From contig NZ_JQNJ01000001.1 of NCBI RefSeq assembly GCF_000745185.1, positions 3,702,501 through 3,766,500 of the forward strand: a stretch of DNA of 64,000 bases, read 5' to 3'. Positions 54,716 to 62,088 of the stretch are shown here, in pieces; position 1 is the first letter of the stretch; each line of letters opens with the position of its first letter. The notes under the pieces were generated by a model. That model did not search any database, was not told the DNA's origin, and was given only the letters and a program-made list of their open reading frames with translations. Made by a program: the position numbers and the translations under genes. Origin of the DNA: Muricauda sp. MAR_2010_75 (GTDB taxonomy: Bacteria > Bacteroidota > Bacteroidia > Flavobacteriales > Flavobacteriaceae).

Positions 54716-55480
54716 AACGTTTGATTTTTATTGCACCGCAAATAGGCAATTCCACTATTTCAGAGAACGTATAATTCTTTTCAAACTTAATCAGAATTTT
54801 CTATAGTTTTTTTGAAAATTCAAAAAAAATTGTAAGAAACTGATTTTCAGTAATTTATAAATAAAATTGTAGAGTATTGAAAATCAAGGCATTACAAATA
54901 ATATGCTGATTTACAGCGTTTTAAATCATTTTAAAGATTAAAGAATTGAATATCAATATGTTGAACCATACCACCGAGTTTTATTCTCGCGCAAAATTCA
55001 TTTTTTTGCAATTCGCTGATAACCACGAAACTAAAGCGAAAAACATGTAAAATATGGTATACGGTAGCACGTGTTACTAAGTGGCGTGCTACACGTTTTT
55101 AAAAAATTGGATTTTTTGGGATTTTTTGATGAAGGGGAACAACAATCTGTGTTGTTTATCAGAAGAAAATCCATCCCAAAACAAATTTCCCTGCCCCTGA
55201 AATACATTCCAAGGGATGGATAAGGGGTTTGTACCACAAGGGAAGGGAAAAGCCCGTCAAAGGGCTTGTTTTGGAACTGGATTTTTCCATAGCAAAAAGT
55301 AGTGTGCGCCACTAAAAACAGTTTTCTTGACGATGATCCCCCAGGATCATCTGAAAACCGTTTTCAGATTCATGGCGCAAAGTCTTTTGGTATGTATTAC
55401 GGCAACAAAAAGTTGCCTCATACATGGTAAGATTTGGGGAAATAGGAAAGCATTACATTTATTGGCCAACATTGGCCAAT
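54716..55480. other. Structured non-coding region with many inverted repeats (candidate replication origin or packaging/att region)
   Basis: No convincing gene is found in about 765 bp. The region carries an unusual density of perfect inverted repeats: GAATTTTC/GAAAATTC (54794-54821), AACAAC/GTTGTT (55138-55156), GTAGCACG/CGTGCTAC (55064-55092), CCATCCC/GGGATGG (55171-55219), AAGCCC/GGGCTT (55250-55267), TAGTG/CACTA (55300-55314), GATGATCC/GGATCATC (55332-55351), CTGAAAAC/GTTTTCAG (55351-55367), a two-part stem ATGTAT+GGCAAC/GTTGCC+ATACAT (55392-55425) and TTATTGGCCAA/TTGGCCAATAA (55459-55482). Small ssDNA and rolling-circle viruses have just this sort of intergenic region for replication and packaging signals. 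Confidence 0.72.
54795..54821. repeat. 17-bp repeat, copy 1, within an inverted repeat
   Basis: AATTTTCTATAGTTTTT here (54795-54811) is repeated exactly at 61599-61615. At this copy it is the left arm of an 8-bp inverted repeat (GAATTTTC/GAAAATTC), which suggests a binding site for a dimeric protein. Confidence 0.7.
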
Positions 55481-55508
55481 AAAAAAAAGGGAACCCTTTC
55501 GAGTTCCC
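55481..55508 (-). terminator. Rho-independent terminator of the large minus-strand operon
   Basis: Read on the minus strand, GGGAAC and GTTCCC form a 6-bp stem with an 8-base loop and are followed by eight T residues (plus-strand A run at 55481-55488). It lies 28 bp after the last gene of the operon (55537-55860) and separates it from the structured region. Confidence 0.93.
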
Positions 55509-55536
55509 TAGCAGCTATGGCACAGAGCAAATAACA

Positions 55537-55860
55537 CTACTGTATCTTGAATGCCCAACCCCTGAAATAATAATTGTCACCGACAATATTTTTCACGTTC
55601 CGGAAAACCTCTATAATCTGCCTATTGCCAACAAGCGAAAAATCACAATCACCGTCCAAAACCATATCCATGGTGGTATCTTTCCCAATGGTCAAAATAC
55701 CATAATAATAAACCCCATCCTTGGATGCGGTCATGTTGGAATCAATATCATCCTTTGTCATGATAACGGCAGTTGGCGTAATCTCACGATTGAGATTAGC
55801 CTTTTTCTTATAAGCGCAAAGAACGCTCTGAAAGTCCTCTATAAGTTTAGTACAGCACAT
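55537..55860 (-). CDS. Hypothetical 107-aa protein, last gene of the viral operon
   Basis: This protein begins MCCTKLIEDFQSVLCAYKKK, has a helical N-terminus and a beta-rich rest (VYYYGILTIGKDTTMDMVLDGDCDF, NVKNIVGDNYYFRGWAFKI). No family is recognised. It follows the beta-helix protein gene with a 12-bp gap and just precedes the terminator. Paired helical/beta proteins of this size sometimes serve as chaperones or trimer caps for spike proteins, but this is a guess. Confidence 0.6.
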   Translation of the reverse strand: MCCTKLIEDFQSVLCAYKKKANLNREITPTAVIMTKDDIDSNMTASKDGVYYYGILTIGKDTTMDMVLDGDCDFSLVGNRQIIEVFRNVKNIVGDNYYFRGWAFKIQ

Positions 55861-55872
55861 AGTCTTTATTTT

Positions 55873-57429
55873 TTAATCCAAATCAACCAAATTCATATAC
55901 TCCTCGATATTGTCGTAACCATCACCATCATAGTCGCCACGGTAACTTTGGCTGAGATCGCCAAACTCCCTAATCTCCCAAGCATCGGACATACCATCGT
56001 TATCAGTGTCATAACTGGCAGGCCTCACATTGTTGGGAATATTGGGAAGTACCCAATTCGATGTAACCCTACTGTTATAGTCCAAATTATTTTGGACCAC
56101 ATTCAACATTTGGGAATCAAAAGAATCCCTATACTCTTGGACAATACCATCATTGTCCAAATATTTGTACGCCCCAACATCGGCATTGGTGACCAATCTT
56201 GTAAAAGCATCGTTGGCAGTGGTCTCAATCCAAGGGTAATCAAGTTCCAAATCATGTTTGGTTCCGGTAAAGTAAAATGCATCCGCAGGGGTAACCCTAT
56301 CGGCCTTTACCCATATAACCTTATTGTCCTCAACAGGATTTCCGGTAAGATTCACGGATGACCCGCCAACATTGCCACTGTAAACATTTCCATTGGTAAA
56401 GACCGATGGATGTTTTTCACCCTCTTGATTGTTATCTATCCAATTATAGGAATCATTTGTTCGCTGATAATAATTATTGATATGGTTCAACTTTATCAAA
56501 TGATATACACGTGAATTTTTATGCGGTGTATCATGCATTACGTTGTTCACTATCTCACCTTGATTATCAAAGGCCATGTTAGGGGTACGGTTGTTGGAGA
56601 CCGTCAAATTGTTGAGCCAAGAAATCTTATCAATGAACCTTTCAGGGTCTCCTGCCCTGCCCCCATTGGTTGTAACATACATTGATGTACCCGCATCACC
56701 GTAAAGGCCATGTTGGAAGGTAACGTTCCTTAACCAACACGGACAATCGGGAGAAGAAACATGTTGCTCCCTAGTGGAACCCCCTATAACCTTATCACTT
56801 GCAAAAGAACCTGAAATGTGGTCAAGTATGATACGCTCACCACCACGAAAAAGAAAACTCCATGTATAGGCATCATCCTGAGAAGCATCGATGGAACCAT
56901 CCCTCAACCTTATAGGACGGGAACGCATGTACCTAAAAATCAAATTATAGATACCATTGTCATAACTTTGGAAACGGTTGGAACCGCCCCATAAAGTTAT
57001 GCCACCTTGGGGAGCGGATTGACCATAAACACTTTTATTGTGAACCTGCCTAAAAATGTAGCCACCCACGCCAATATCGATATTGCCCGAAACATTGAAA
57101 ACGATATGGCCTACATCGGGCAACTCCAAAGCATTTTTATATCCACCTGTATAATACTCATCACTGGATGCAGTGGCCTCATGATATGTGTAACCCGCAT
57201 CAAAATCAAGTGTATTGACAATATAAAGGACACGACCACGACCACCCGTTGCAATGGCACCACCGCCATAAGCGGTATAGAACGCCTTTAACTGTGTCGT
57301 GTCCGCATCAACAGGCGGTTGTGTACCAACAGACACCGTTTGTTGTGAAACAATGGAGTTCAACATATTGAACTGCCCCAACAAAAGGGACGGCAACAAA
57401 AAAAGAAAAAGAAAAAAACCTTTCATCAT
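55873..57429 (-). CDS. Secreted right-handed beta-helix protein, pectate-lyase-like, with C-terminal Ca-binding repeats
   Basis: This 518-aa protein has a Sec signal (FFLFLFLLPSLLLGQF) and a beta-helix of the PL1-like type: FYTAYGGGAIATGGRGRVLYIVN at the start, then GGITLWGGSN, NLIFRYMRSRP, AYTWSFLFRGGERIILDHISGSFASDK and a string of short strands with Asn ladders. It ends with DTDNDGMSDAWE and GDYDGDGYDNIEEYMNL, calcium-binding thrombospondin-3/EF-type repeats often seen in secreted flavobacterial enzymes. It could be an exopolysaccharide-degrading spike or a secreted depolymerase. It shares a 4-bp ATGA overlap with the upstream gene. Confidence 0.82.
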   Translation of the reverse strand: MMKGFFLFLFLLPSLLLGQFNMLNSIVSQQTVSVGTQPPVDADTTQLKAFYTAYGGGAIATGGRGRVLYIVNTLDFDAGYTYHEATASSDEYYTGGYKNALELPDVGHIVFNVSGNIDIGVGGYIFRQVHNKSVYGQSAPQGGITLWGGSNRFQSYDNGIYNLIFRYMRSRPIRLRDGSIDASQDDAYTWSFLFRGGERIILDHISGSFASDKVIGGSTREQHVSSPDCPCWLRNVTFQHGLYGDAGTSMYVTTNGGRAGDPERFIDKISWLNNLTVSNNRTPNMAFDNQGEIVNNVMHDTPHKNSRVYHLIKLNHINNYYQRTNDSYNWIDNNQEGEKHPSVFTNGNVYSGNVGGSSVNLTGNPVEDNKVIWVKADRVTPADAFYFTGTKHDLELDYPWIETTANDAFTRLVTNADVGAYKYLDNDGIVQEYRDSFDSQMLNVVQNNLDYNSRVTSNWVLPNIPNNVRPASYDTDNDGMSDAWEIREFGDLSQSYRGDYDGDGYDNIEEYMNLVDLD

Positions 57430-58649
57430 TCGAGGACAACAATTATTTCATCAATATGGAACTCATCATTAATGGAACCACCCGAGGTGGTACGTATTGT
57501 CAACTTAGGACTATCAACTTGGGCAACCATGCCAACATCATTGTATACAATCTGCTCCCACGTTCCAGCAAGGCCATCATCTACATTTCTTTGATACGTA
57601 GTGTTCCAATCACCACTTAAAAGTCTTGTCGTCCATGAAAGACCAACGACCTGTTTTGCCCTAAAAGAAATACTTTGTATCGCATCCCCATTCTCAACCC
57701 CAACCAAAGGAATACCACCATCAACAGAACCCGCAATATTAGTCACTATCCGAAGTACCCTAGTTCCATCGTAAGGGTCAGTTGCAACAGAGGTAAAGGT
57801 AACATCACCGCCATTATCATCGGTATTAGCAATGCCATCGACCTCATTGTTGGGGTCTGCGGCATTAGCTCCCAAATAGACATAACCCACACTTGGAACA
57901 TACGTTTCACATGCACCACAGATTGAAGTCCAACCCGTTCCGGTGTAATGCCAAAGAACCACGGCACCCTCTTTTGTGGTACGGACATACTTGTCCTTTC
58001 TAATATCCTTAAAAGGGAACTGCAACCTTCCCGTAGAATCTTGAACAAAGTACATGTAATGACCATCAACATAACTTCCAGTAGGCTCAGAAACATCAAT
58101 ATCATTCACGTTCCTACCATACTTGATACGAAAAGTATCAACCGCAGTAGGTTGGTAAGTGGTTCCGGTAAACGTATCATCAACAATAAGTGACGTACCA
58201 CCGGAAACGGAACCAACAGGTTGATTCGTGACCTTTACCCAACTCGAAGAAATGACCATATAAAGTTCATCATCCAAAGCCCTCACAATAACGCCATCGG
58301 CATAGGTAGAAGCCGAAACGGTTCCCACATCAACCTGTTTAGGACGAAAGGCAGAGAAAAACTCTATAGCCTCAGCACCCGGCACAGCCTCAATGCCACT
58401 TATATAAACGGCATTGTCATTATTACCACCAATCCTGATAACAGTCGTTCCATCCTGTTTGAAATCCAAATTTCCCGTGTTAACGGTATTGATAACCCTT
58501 GTGGTATCATTTGGAATCGATTGGTTCTTCAGTTCCAAGGAACCCGAAGCAGAATTTCCACCCAAGGAATTACCACCCCGATAAAGACCCTGTGAATGAC
58601 CAAAAAAATGGAAACACAGAAAGAAAACAAAAAACAATATTTTTTTCAT
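57426..58649 (-). CDS. Secreted beta-rich structural protein of viral operon
   Basis: This 407-aa protein starts at ATG 58649, which overlaps the stop of the collagen-like gene by one base (TGATG). An in-frame TTG one codon earlier is ignored. A signal peptide (ILFFVFFLCFHFFGHSQG) is followed by repetitive beta strands and Gly/Asn-rich turns (RGGNSLGGNSASGS, VIRIGGNNDNAVYISGI) and a jelly-roll-like ending (SISFRAKQVVGLSWTTRLL, TWEQIVYNDVGM, FHIDEIIVVLE). The C-terminal part looks like a carbohydrate-binding module. Likely a fibre or adhesin subunit that works with the two neighbouring genes. Confidence 0.7.
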   Translation of the reverse strand: MKKILFFVFFLCFHFFGHSQGLYRGGNSLGGNSASGSLELKNQSIPNDTTRVINTVNTGNLDFKQDGTTVIRIGGNNDNAVYISGIEAVPGAEAIEFFSAFRPKQVDVGTVSASTYADGVIVRALDDELYMVISSSWVKVTNQPVGSVSGGTSLIVDDTFTGTTYQPTAVDTFRIKYGRNVNDIDVSEPTGSYVDGHYMYFVQDSTGRLQFPFKDIRKDKYVRTTKEGAVVLWHYTGTGWTSICGACETYVPSVGYVYLGANAADPNNEVDGIANTDDNGGDVTFTSVATDPYDGTRVLRIVTNIAGSVDGGIPLVGVENGDAIQSISFRAKQVVGLSWTTRLLSGDWNTTYQRNVDDGLAGTWEQIVYNDVGMVAQVDSPKLTIRTTSGGSINDEFHIDEIIVVLE

Positions 58650-59758
58650 CAAGAAATTGATTGATACATTATTACACCCGAAACGACAATCTCACCAGTG
58701 GTTATCGAGGGAATCACGCCCGTATAACTGTTACCGTTCCTAGCCCTGATTTCCATATACGTATAATTTGAATCCATATAACCCCTGAACTCAGAATATC
58801 CGGCAGGCGGATTGCTCACATAAACATTGGCAACATGCTCCACACCCGAATTTTGAAAGGGAAGATTATGTATCTCCATATCACCGGCAGCCCAATCAAC
58901 ACCCGTTGGAACCGTGAAACGCCAAGAATAGAAACAAAGCCCATCCTTGTAATAAGTGGTTATTCCTTTAGCAGAACTTTGAACGGCACCATCCACACGC
59001 AATTCAGGAATTACAGCTGATGTTTGCCAAGCAAACGAAGAACCATCGGCACCATCTGCACCTTTGATGTTCATTATCAAAAATTGCTGCCCTCCTGATT
59101 TTTTGTACAAATCACCCGTTGTGGTACGAAGGTACCAATCACCATTGTTGAAAGCTGCATCATTTGGTACACCAGTACCATAATACATCTGTGAACCGTC
59201 GGCACCATCTGAACCATTGGCACCATCAGCGCCATTGGCACCATCGGCACCATCGGCACCCTTGATGTTCATAATCAATGACCATGTTCCTGAGTTCTTT
59301 TTATACAAATCACCAGTGGTATTGCGCAAATACCAATCACCATCACTGTGTTGGGCATCATTTGGAACCGTAGCATTGAAATAAATAACAGAACCCCTAG
59401 CACCATCGGCACCATCGGCACCATCGGCACCCTGCAAGCCTTTCAAACTTCCAATCAAAACCCAAGAACCCGTCTGTTTTTGATAATAATCACCGTTGGA
59501 CTGGTTCAAATAAAAATCAGTGTTGTTCCCGTTGGCATCATTGGGAACGCCAGTACCCAAAATCCACCTGTTCGTCTGCCCAGGATCATTGCCCGAGGCA
59601 TCCGTAACATAAAATGTATTTCCATCCTTTACGGGCAATGCGTCCCACTCCGCTTGCGTTCCCATCCAAAATTTGGGAACAACAGGGGAACCATCAGCAA
59701 TGGGAACATAGTTCCCTCCTGCTCCACCACCGCCAGTATTTCCATCGTATACCTGCAT
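58649..59758 (-). CDS. Collagen-like phage fibre protein
   Basis: This 369-aa protein has an N-terminal virus-type domain (FWMGTQAEWDALPVKDGNTFYVTD) and three homologous repeats of the form VPNDA...GDWYLR-TTGDLYKK...LIMNIKG at about 65-110, 123-165 and 190-232. These are separated by collagen-like Gly-X-Y runs of GAD and GAN triplets at about 107-123, 167-189 and 233-240, and followed by a C-terminal beta domain (FYSWRFTVPTGVDWAAGDMEI) of the type found in phage receptor-binding tips. The DNA of the Gly-X-Y runs is a GGCACCATC minisatellite on the plus strand, a hot spot for length change. It has no signal peptide, unlike its two neighbours. Confidence 0.83.
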   Translation of the reverse strand: MQVYDGNTGGGGAGGNYVPIADGSPVVPKFWMGTQAEWDALPVKDGNTFYVTDASGNDPGQTNRWILGTGVPNDANGNNTDFYLNQSNGDYYQKQTGSWVLIGSLKGLQGADGADGADGARGSVIYFNATVPNDAQHSDGDWYLRNTTGDLYKKNSGTWSLIMNIKGADGADGANGADGANGSDGADGSQMYYGTGVPNDAAFNNGDWYLRTTTGDLYKKSGGQQFLIMNIKGADGADGSSFAWQTSAVIPELRVDGAVQSSAKGITTYYKDGLCFYSWRFTVPTGVDWAAGDMEIHNLPFQNSGVEHVANVYVSNPPAGYSEFRGYMDSNYTYMEIRARNGNSYTGVIPSITTGEIVVSGVIMYQSIS

Positions 59759-59759
59759 A

Positions 59760-60173
59760 CTACTTTTTATTGACGTTAATCTGAGGGGCTATCTTTTCGG
59801 CACTCCTACCAACAATATAGCCGCCTATACCAATCTGTAACACTATCCACAGTTCATGCGGCACAGGCTCCAAATCCGGCAAAGCGGGATTGAAAGCCCT
59901 TATCACCGGATAAATTACCCAACCGAACATTATAATAATGCCAAAACACAACATGAGAATAGGCCTCCAAGTCCTTTGAAGAAAATTTCCCTTTGCCTCA
60001 TCGGAAATGATGCCCGCCCTCAACTTATCGGTTTCGAGGGCATGCCCCAAAACCATGTTGATGAGCTTGTTTTTAAGAAGTTCCTTTTCTTCCTTAGTAG
60101 TGACCACATCGTCCACAATGGAACCAATATCCTTAATGATGGTTCCTTTAAGCCAGTCGAGTATTTTGTTCAT
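59760..60173 (-). CDS. Holin of the 3TM superfamily
   Basis: This 137-aa protein carries the conserved motif FLQRTWRPILMLCFGIIIMFGWVIYPVI (begins about residue 64), a second helix around 108-122 (WIVLQIGIGGYIVG) and the ending GRSAEKIAPQI. These are the signatures of the 3TM holin family (PF11351) found in gene transfer agents and small phages. It would form holes in the cytoplasmic membrane so that the endolysin can reach peptidoglycan. The stop is 1 bp from the collagen-like gene start and the start overlaps the next gene by 4 bp. Confidence 0.88.
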   Translation of the reverse strand: MNKILDWLKGTIIKDIGSIVDDVVTTKEEKELLKNKLINMVLGHALETDKLRAGIISDEAKGNFLQRTWRPILMLCFGIIIMFGWVIYPVIRAFNPALPDLEPVPHELWIVLQIGIGGYIVGRSAEKIAPQINVNKK

Positions 60174-60370
60174 AGATATTTATTTCTAACTTGTCTAACA
60201 GCAGCCCTTACCTCACCTTTTTCAGGGTTTCTCAAAACCCTATCGCTTAACCACCGTTTCTTTCTAAGAGCTTTTATTGAACGCTTCATAGATTGACGAC
60301 TATTGTACTTTTTGAACATCAATTGAGATGTCAAAAATTTGTGATAAACAACAACATAAAAATTATTCAT
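60170..60370 (-). CDS. Small basic protein
   Basis: This 66-aa protein is rich in Arg and Lys (SMKRSIKALRKKRWLSDRVLRNPEKGEVRAAVRQVRNKYL) and probably binds DNA or a membrane. It starts 1 bp after the stop of the 52-aa gene and overlaps the holin gene by 4 bp. Positively charged miniproteins are used by small viruses to condense their genome; this is a possible role only. Confidence 0.6.
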   Translation of the reverse strand: MNNFYVVVYHKFLTSQLMFKKYNSRQSMKRSIKALRKKRWLSDRVLRNPEKGEVRAAVRQVRNKYL

Positions 60371-60371
60371 G

Positions 60372-60530
60372 TCAACAAATTACTTTTACATCATCGATGA
60401 CCTCAAACATTTCGTTTAAATCGGTCAACTTTTCAACCTCGACAACGGTACTCCTTTCAATAAAAGTACCGTCAACATCGGGATGATTCAATTCAATCCA
60501 TTCCTTATAGAAAACAAGAACAGTTTTCAT
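60372..60530 (-). CDS. 52-aa acidic miniprotein
   Basis: This frame, below usual length cut-offs, reads MKTVLVFYKEWIELNHPDVD, then a beta-rich middle, ending FEVIDDVKVIC. It has an acidic character in contrast to the basic genes next to it. It begins 6 bp downstream of the 43-aa gene stop and its stop is 1 bp before the next start. No family is known. Confidence 0.55.
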   Translation of the reverse strand: MKTVLVFYKEWIELNHPDVDGTFIERSTVVEVEKLTDLNEMFEVIDDVKVIC

Positions 60531-60536
60531 AAAGGA

Positions 60537-60668
60537 CTATTTACGTCTTAAAGCCCTAGACAAACGCTGCCTCGCAGTTTTGGGCAAAGACATAAACTGT
60601 TTTTTGGTCAAAGGTTGCTTTGTCCAATTTCTTTTCTTAAATCTCCTACGGGTTCTTTTATAAGCCAT
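60537..60668 (-). CDS. 43-aa highly basic protein
   Basis: The start MAYKRTRRRFKKRNW at 60668 was taken because the longer open frame upstream begins at TTG inside the preceding gene. Out of 43 residues more than a third are Arg or Lys, in runs (RRRFKKR, ARQRLSRALRRK). This resembles the tiny arginine-rich genome-binding proteins of microviruses and tailless phages. Function is inferred from charge only. Confidence 0.6.
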   Translation of the reverse strand: MAYKRTRRRFKKRNWTKQPLTKKQFMSLPKTARQRLSRALRRK

Positions 60669-60691
60669 CACACAAAAATTAAATTCAACAA

Positions 60692-60883
60692 TTATTTTTT
60701 TCTTCCTTTTTTGATTGTGTACCAAATGGTAACAACCGTTAAAACTATCTGTAGAACAAGGCTAAGCCCGTTCAAAAAATTCAAATTCAAAAAAGAGGCC
60801 AACGCACTCCCCCCGTAAATCTTCAAATCAGATTTATGGGAACAAAACCAACTCATCAACACCCTTGAAACCAATCCAATCAT
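60692..60883 (-). CDS. 63-aa single-span membrane protein
   Basis: This protein starts MIGLVSRVLMSWFCSHKSD, has a moderately hydrophobic first segment and a strong transmembrane helix at about 37-57 (LNGLSLVLQIVLTVVTIWYTI), then a basic tail (KKGRKK). It starts in the ATGA overlap with the 31-aa gene. It could be a viral membrane protein or a second lysis factor. Confidence 0.6.
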   Translation of the reverse strand: MIGLVSRVLMSWFCSHKSDLKIYGGSALASFLNLNFLNGLSLVLQIVLTVVTIWYTIKKGRKK

Positions 60884-60975
60884 TTAAAGTTCTGCTTCCA
60901 CATCGGTTGGACAACAAGCCTAACGACTATTGTCGCAATAACCGTCATTATAAGTACATCACTAAAAGTGCTCAT
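60880..60975 (-). CDS. 31-aa membrane miniprotein
   Basis: This tiny gene reads MSTFSDVLIMTVIATIVVRL and ends QPMWKQNFK; residues 6-22 form a transmembrane helix. It has an ATGA overlap with the endolysin gene before it and another with the 63-aa gene after it, so its existence as a translated gene is well supported by context despite its size. Confidence 0.62.
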   Translation of the reverse strand: MSTFSDVLIMTVIATIVVRLVVQPMWKQNFK

Positions 60976-61367
60976 TGCGCTTTTTTTTTTCGGTTATCCC
61001 ATCTTGCCCTAACACCACGGACATCGTAATGAACCCAAGTATCGTAAATGCCCAAACCACCCTGCTCCATTTCACCAATAGAAACAAGATGCTCTATCGC
61101 ATCGTTCAATTGTTGGGTAGTCATTCCATCAACCCTAATGTCAGCAGCCTGACCATACAGATGCCTAGAATCCTTGACACCGCCCACGGCCTCATTATGT
61201 TCAACACTCCTAAGACCAGAATTGACAAAAACAGGTTTGCCAACATAATTTCTAAGAGCCTGTAAATTGGATGCCAAACGCTCCAAATTGGACATTTGGC
61301 TATCCGTAACAGCCCTATCATAATTCCTTGTGAACTCCCCCAATGAAAAATTAGTTGTCAACAACAT
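60972..61367 (-). CDS. Peptidase M15 endolysin
   Basis: This 131-aa enzyme is a D-Ala-D-Ala carboxypeptidase-type zinc peptidase (peptidase_M15_3) that would cleave peptidoglycan cross-links for host lysis. The zinc ligands are H69, D76 and H113: SRHLYGQAADI and WVHYDVRG. It has no signal peptide and needs a holin, which is present in the same operon. Short single-domain M15 endolysins are common in phages of Gram-negative bacteria. Confidence 0.93.
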   Translation of the reverse strand: MLLTTNFSLGEFTRNYDRAVTDSQMSNLERLASNLQALRNYVGKPVFVNSGLRSVEHNEAVGGVKDSRHLYGQAADIRVDGMTTQQLNDAIEHLVSIGEMEQGGLGIYDTWVHYDVRGVRARWDNRKKKAQ

Positions 61368-61584
61368 TTTTAGATTTTCTCTTTAAATCCAATTTACCTT
61401 CCAACACAAGTTCAAAATCCAATTTTCTCCTATTGAGCACATTCCTTAGTTCCAAATATTTTGTCCAACAGAAATAAACCAACAAAAAAGGAAGTGCAAA
61501 AACGGCAACCGCCAAAAGCGGAAGACCGAGCACCAAAATCGCCAAGGCGATAAGGACAAAACTTTGTGTTTTTGATAAATTCAT
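61351..61584 (-). CDS. Small membrane protein upstream of the endolysin
   Basis: This 77-aa protein has a long hydrophobic N-terminal region of two close helices, about residues 9-24 and 25-39 (LAILVLGLPLLAVAVFALPFLLVYFCW), followed by a charged helix with LELRNVLNRRKLDFELVLEGKLDLKRK. It overlaps the endolysin gene by 17 bp. It may be a spanin- or holin-like partner or a viral membrane protein. Confidence 0.65.
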   Translation of the reverse strand: MNLSKTQSFVLIALAILVLGLPLLAVAVFALPFLLVYFCWTKYLELRNVLNRRKLDFELVLEGKLDLKRKSKNVVDN

Positions 61585-61598
61585 ATATTAGCTACAAT

Positions 61599-61615
61599 AA
61601 TTTTCTATAGTTTTT
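61599..61615 (+). repeat. 17-bp repeat, copy 2, before the nuclease gene
   Basis: AATTTTCTATAGTTTTT at this site is identical to 54795-54811 but here has no right arm. It ends 5 bp before the ATG of the plus-strand gene, so a protein bound here would block its translation start or promoter. Confidence 0.68.
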
Positions 61616-61620
61616 ACACC

Positions 61621-62088
61621 ATGAGTTTTTTAGATGCTTTCAAAAAAGGAATCGATACAGTCAAAAAAGAATTGAACAAACCGGAATCGTTCAAAAAAGG
61701 AGAAAAATTTGAAGCGTTCGCCAAAAACAAAGTTTACCCTGACAACTTGTTTAAACTCCTTTATGAAACACCTGAACACGATAAAACGTCAGAACGCTTC
61801 AACCAATCAGCACAAAATCCCGATTTCAAATTCATGGACCTTAAGACAAAGGAAGAATTTTGGGTTGAATGCAAATACAGGTCAAAAACAAACGATAAAA
61901 ACCAAATCGAAGCGGTCAAACCATTTCAACTGAAAAGACACCAAAATTTAAAAGAACCTGTTTATTACCTTATCGGATTTGAGGGAGAACCATCAAATCC
62001 CAAGGAAATATTTGAAATCCCAATAGAAGAAATGTACACATCCGTATACCTTTCACATGCAAGGAAATTCAAACTCATTAAAATCTAG
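61621..62088 (+). CDS. PD-(D/E)XK-like nuclease, inserted head-on in the viral operon
   Basis: This 155-aa protein carries the core of the restriction-endonuclease-like fold: E28/E31 in the first helix (KKGEKFEAFAKNK), D68 in NPDFKFMD, and E83 with K85 in FWVECKYRS, followed by a Gln in AVKPFQLKRH. Its only plus-strand position in an otherwise minus-strand region suggests a separately expressed cargo or recently acquired gene. It could be a resolvase-like, recombination or anti-competitor nuclease. Its stop overlaps the stop of the annexin-like gene by 4 bases. Confidence 0.72.
   Translation: MSFLDAFKKGIDTVKKELNKPESFKKGEKFEAFAKNKVYPDNLFKLLYETPEHDKTSERFNQSAQNPDFKFMDLKTKEEFWVECKYRSKTNDKNQIEAVKPFQLKRHQNLKEPVYYLIGFEGEPSNPKEIFEIPIEEMYTSVYLSHARKFKLIKI

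Noticed and set aside
55031..55312. A 93-aa minus-strand open frame in the structured region
   Set aside because: Cys- and Pro-rich random-looking composition, no overlap with neighbours, and many inverted repeats inside it; probably not translated.
59193..59434. Tandem GGCACCATC-type repeat that looked like a CRISPR or satellite
   Set aside because: It is in frame and encodes collagen-like triplets; units are directly joined with no spacers.
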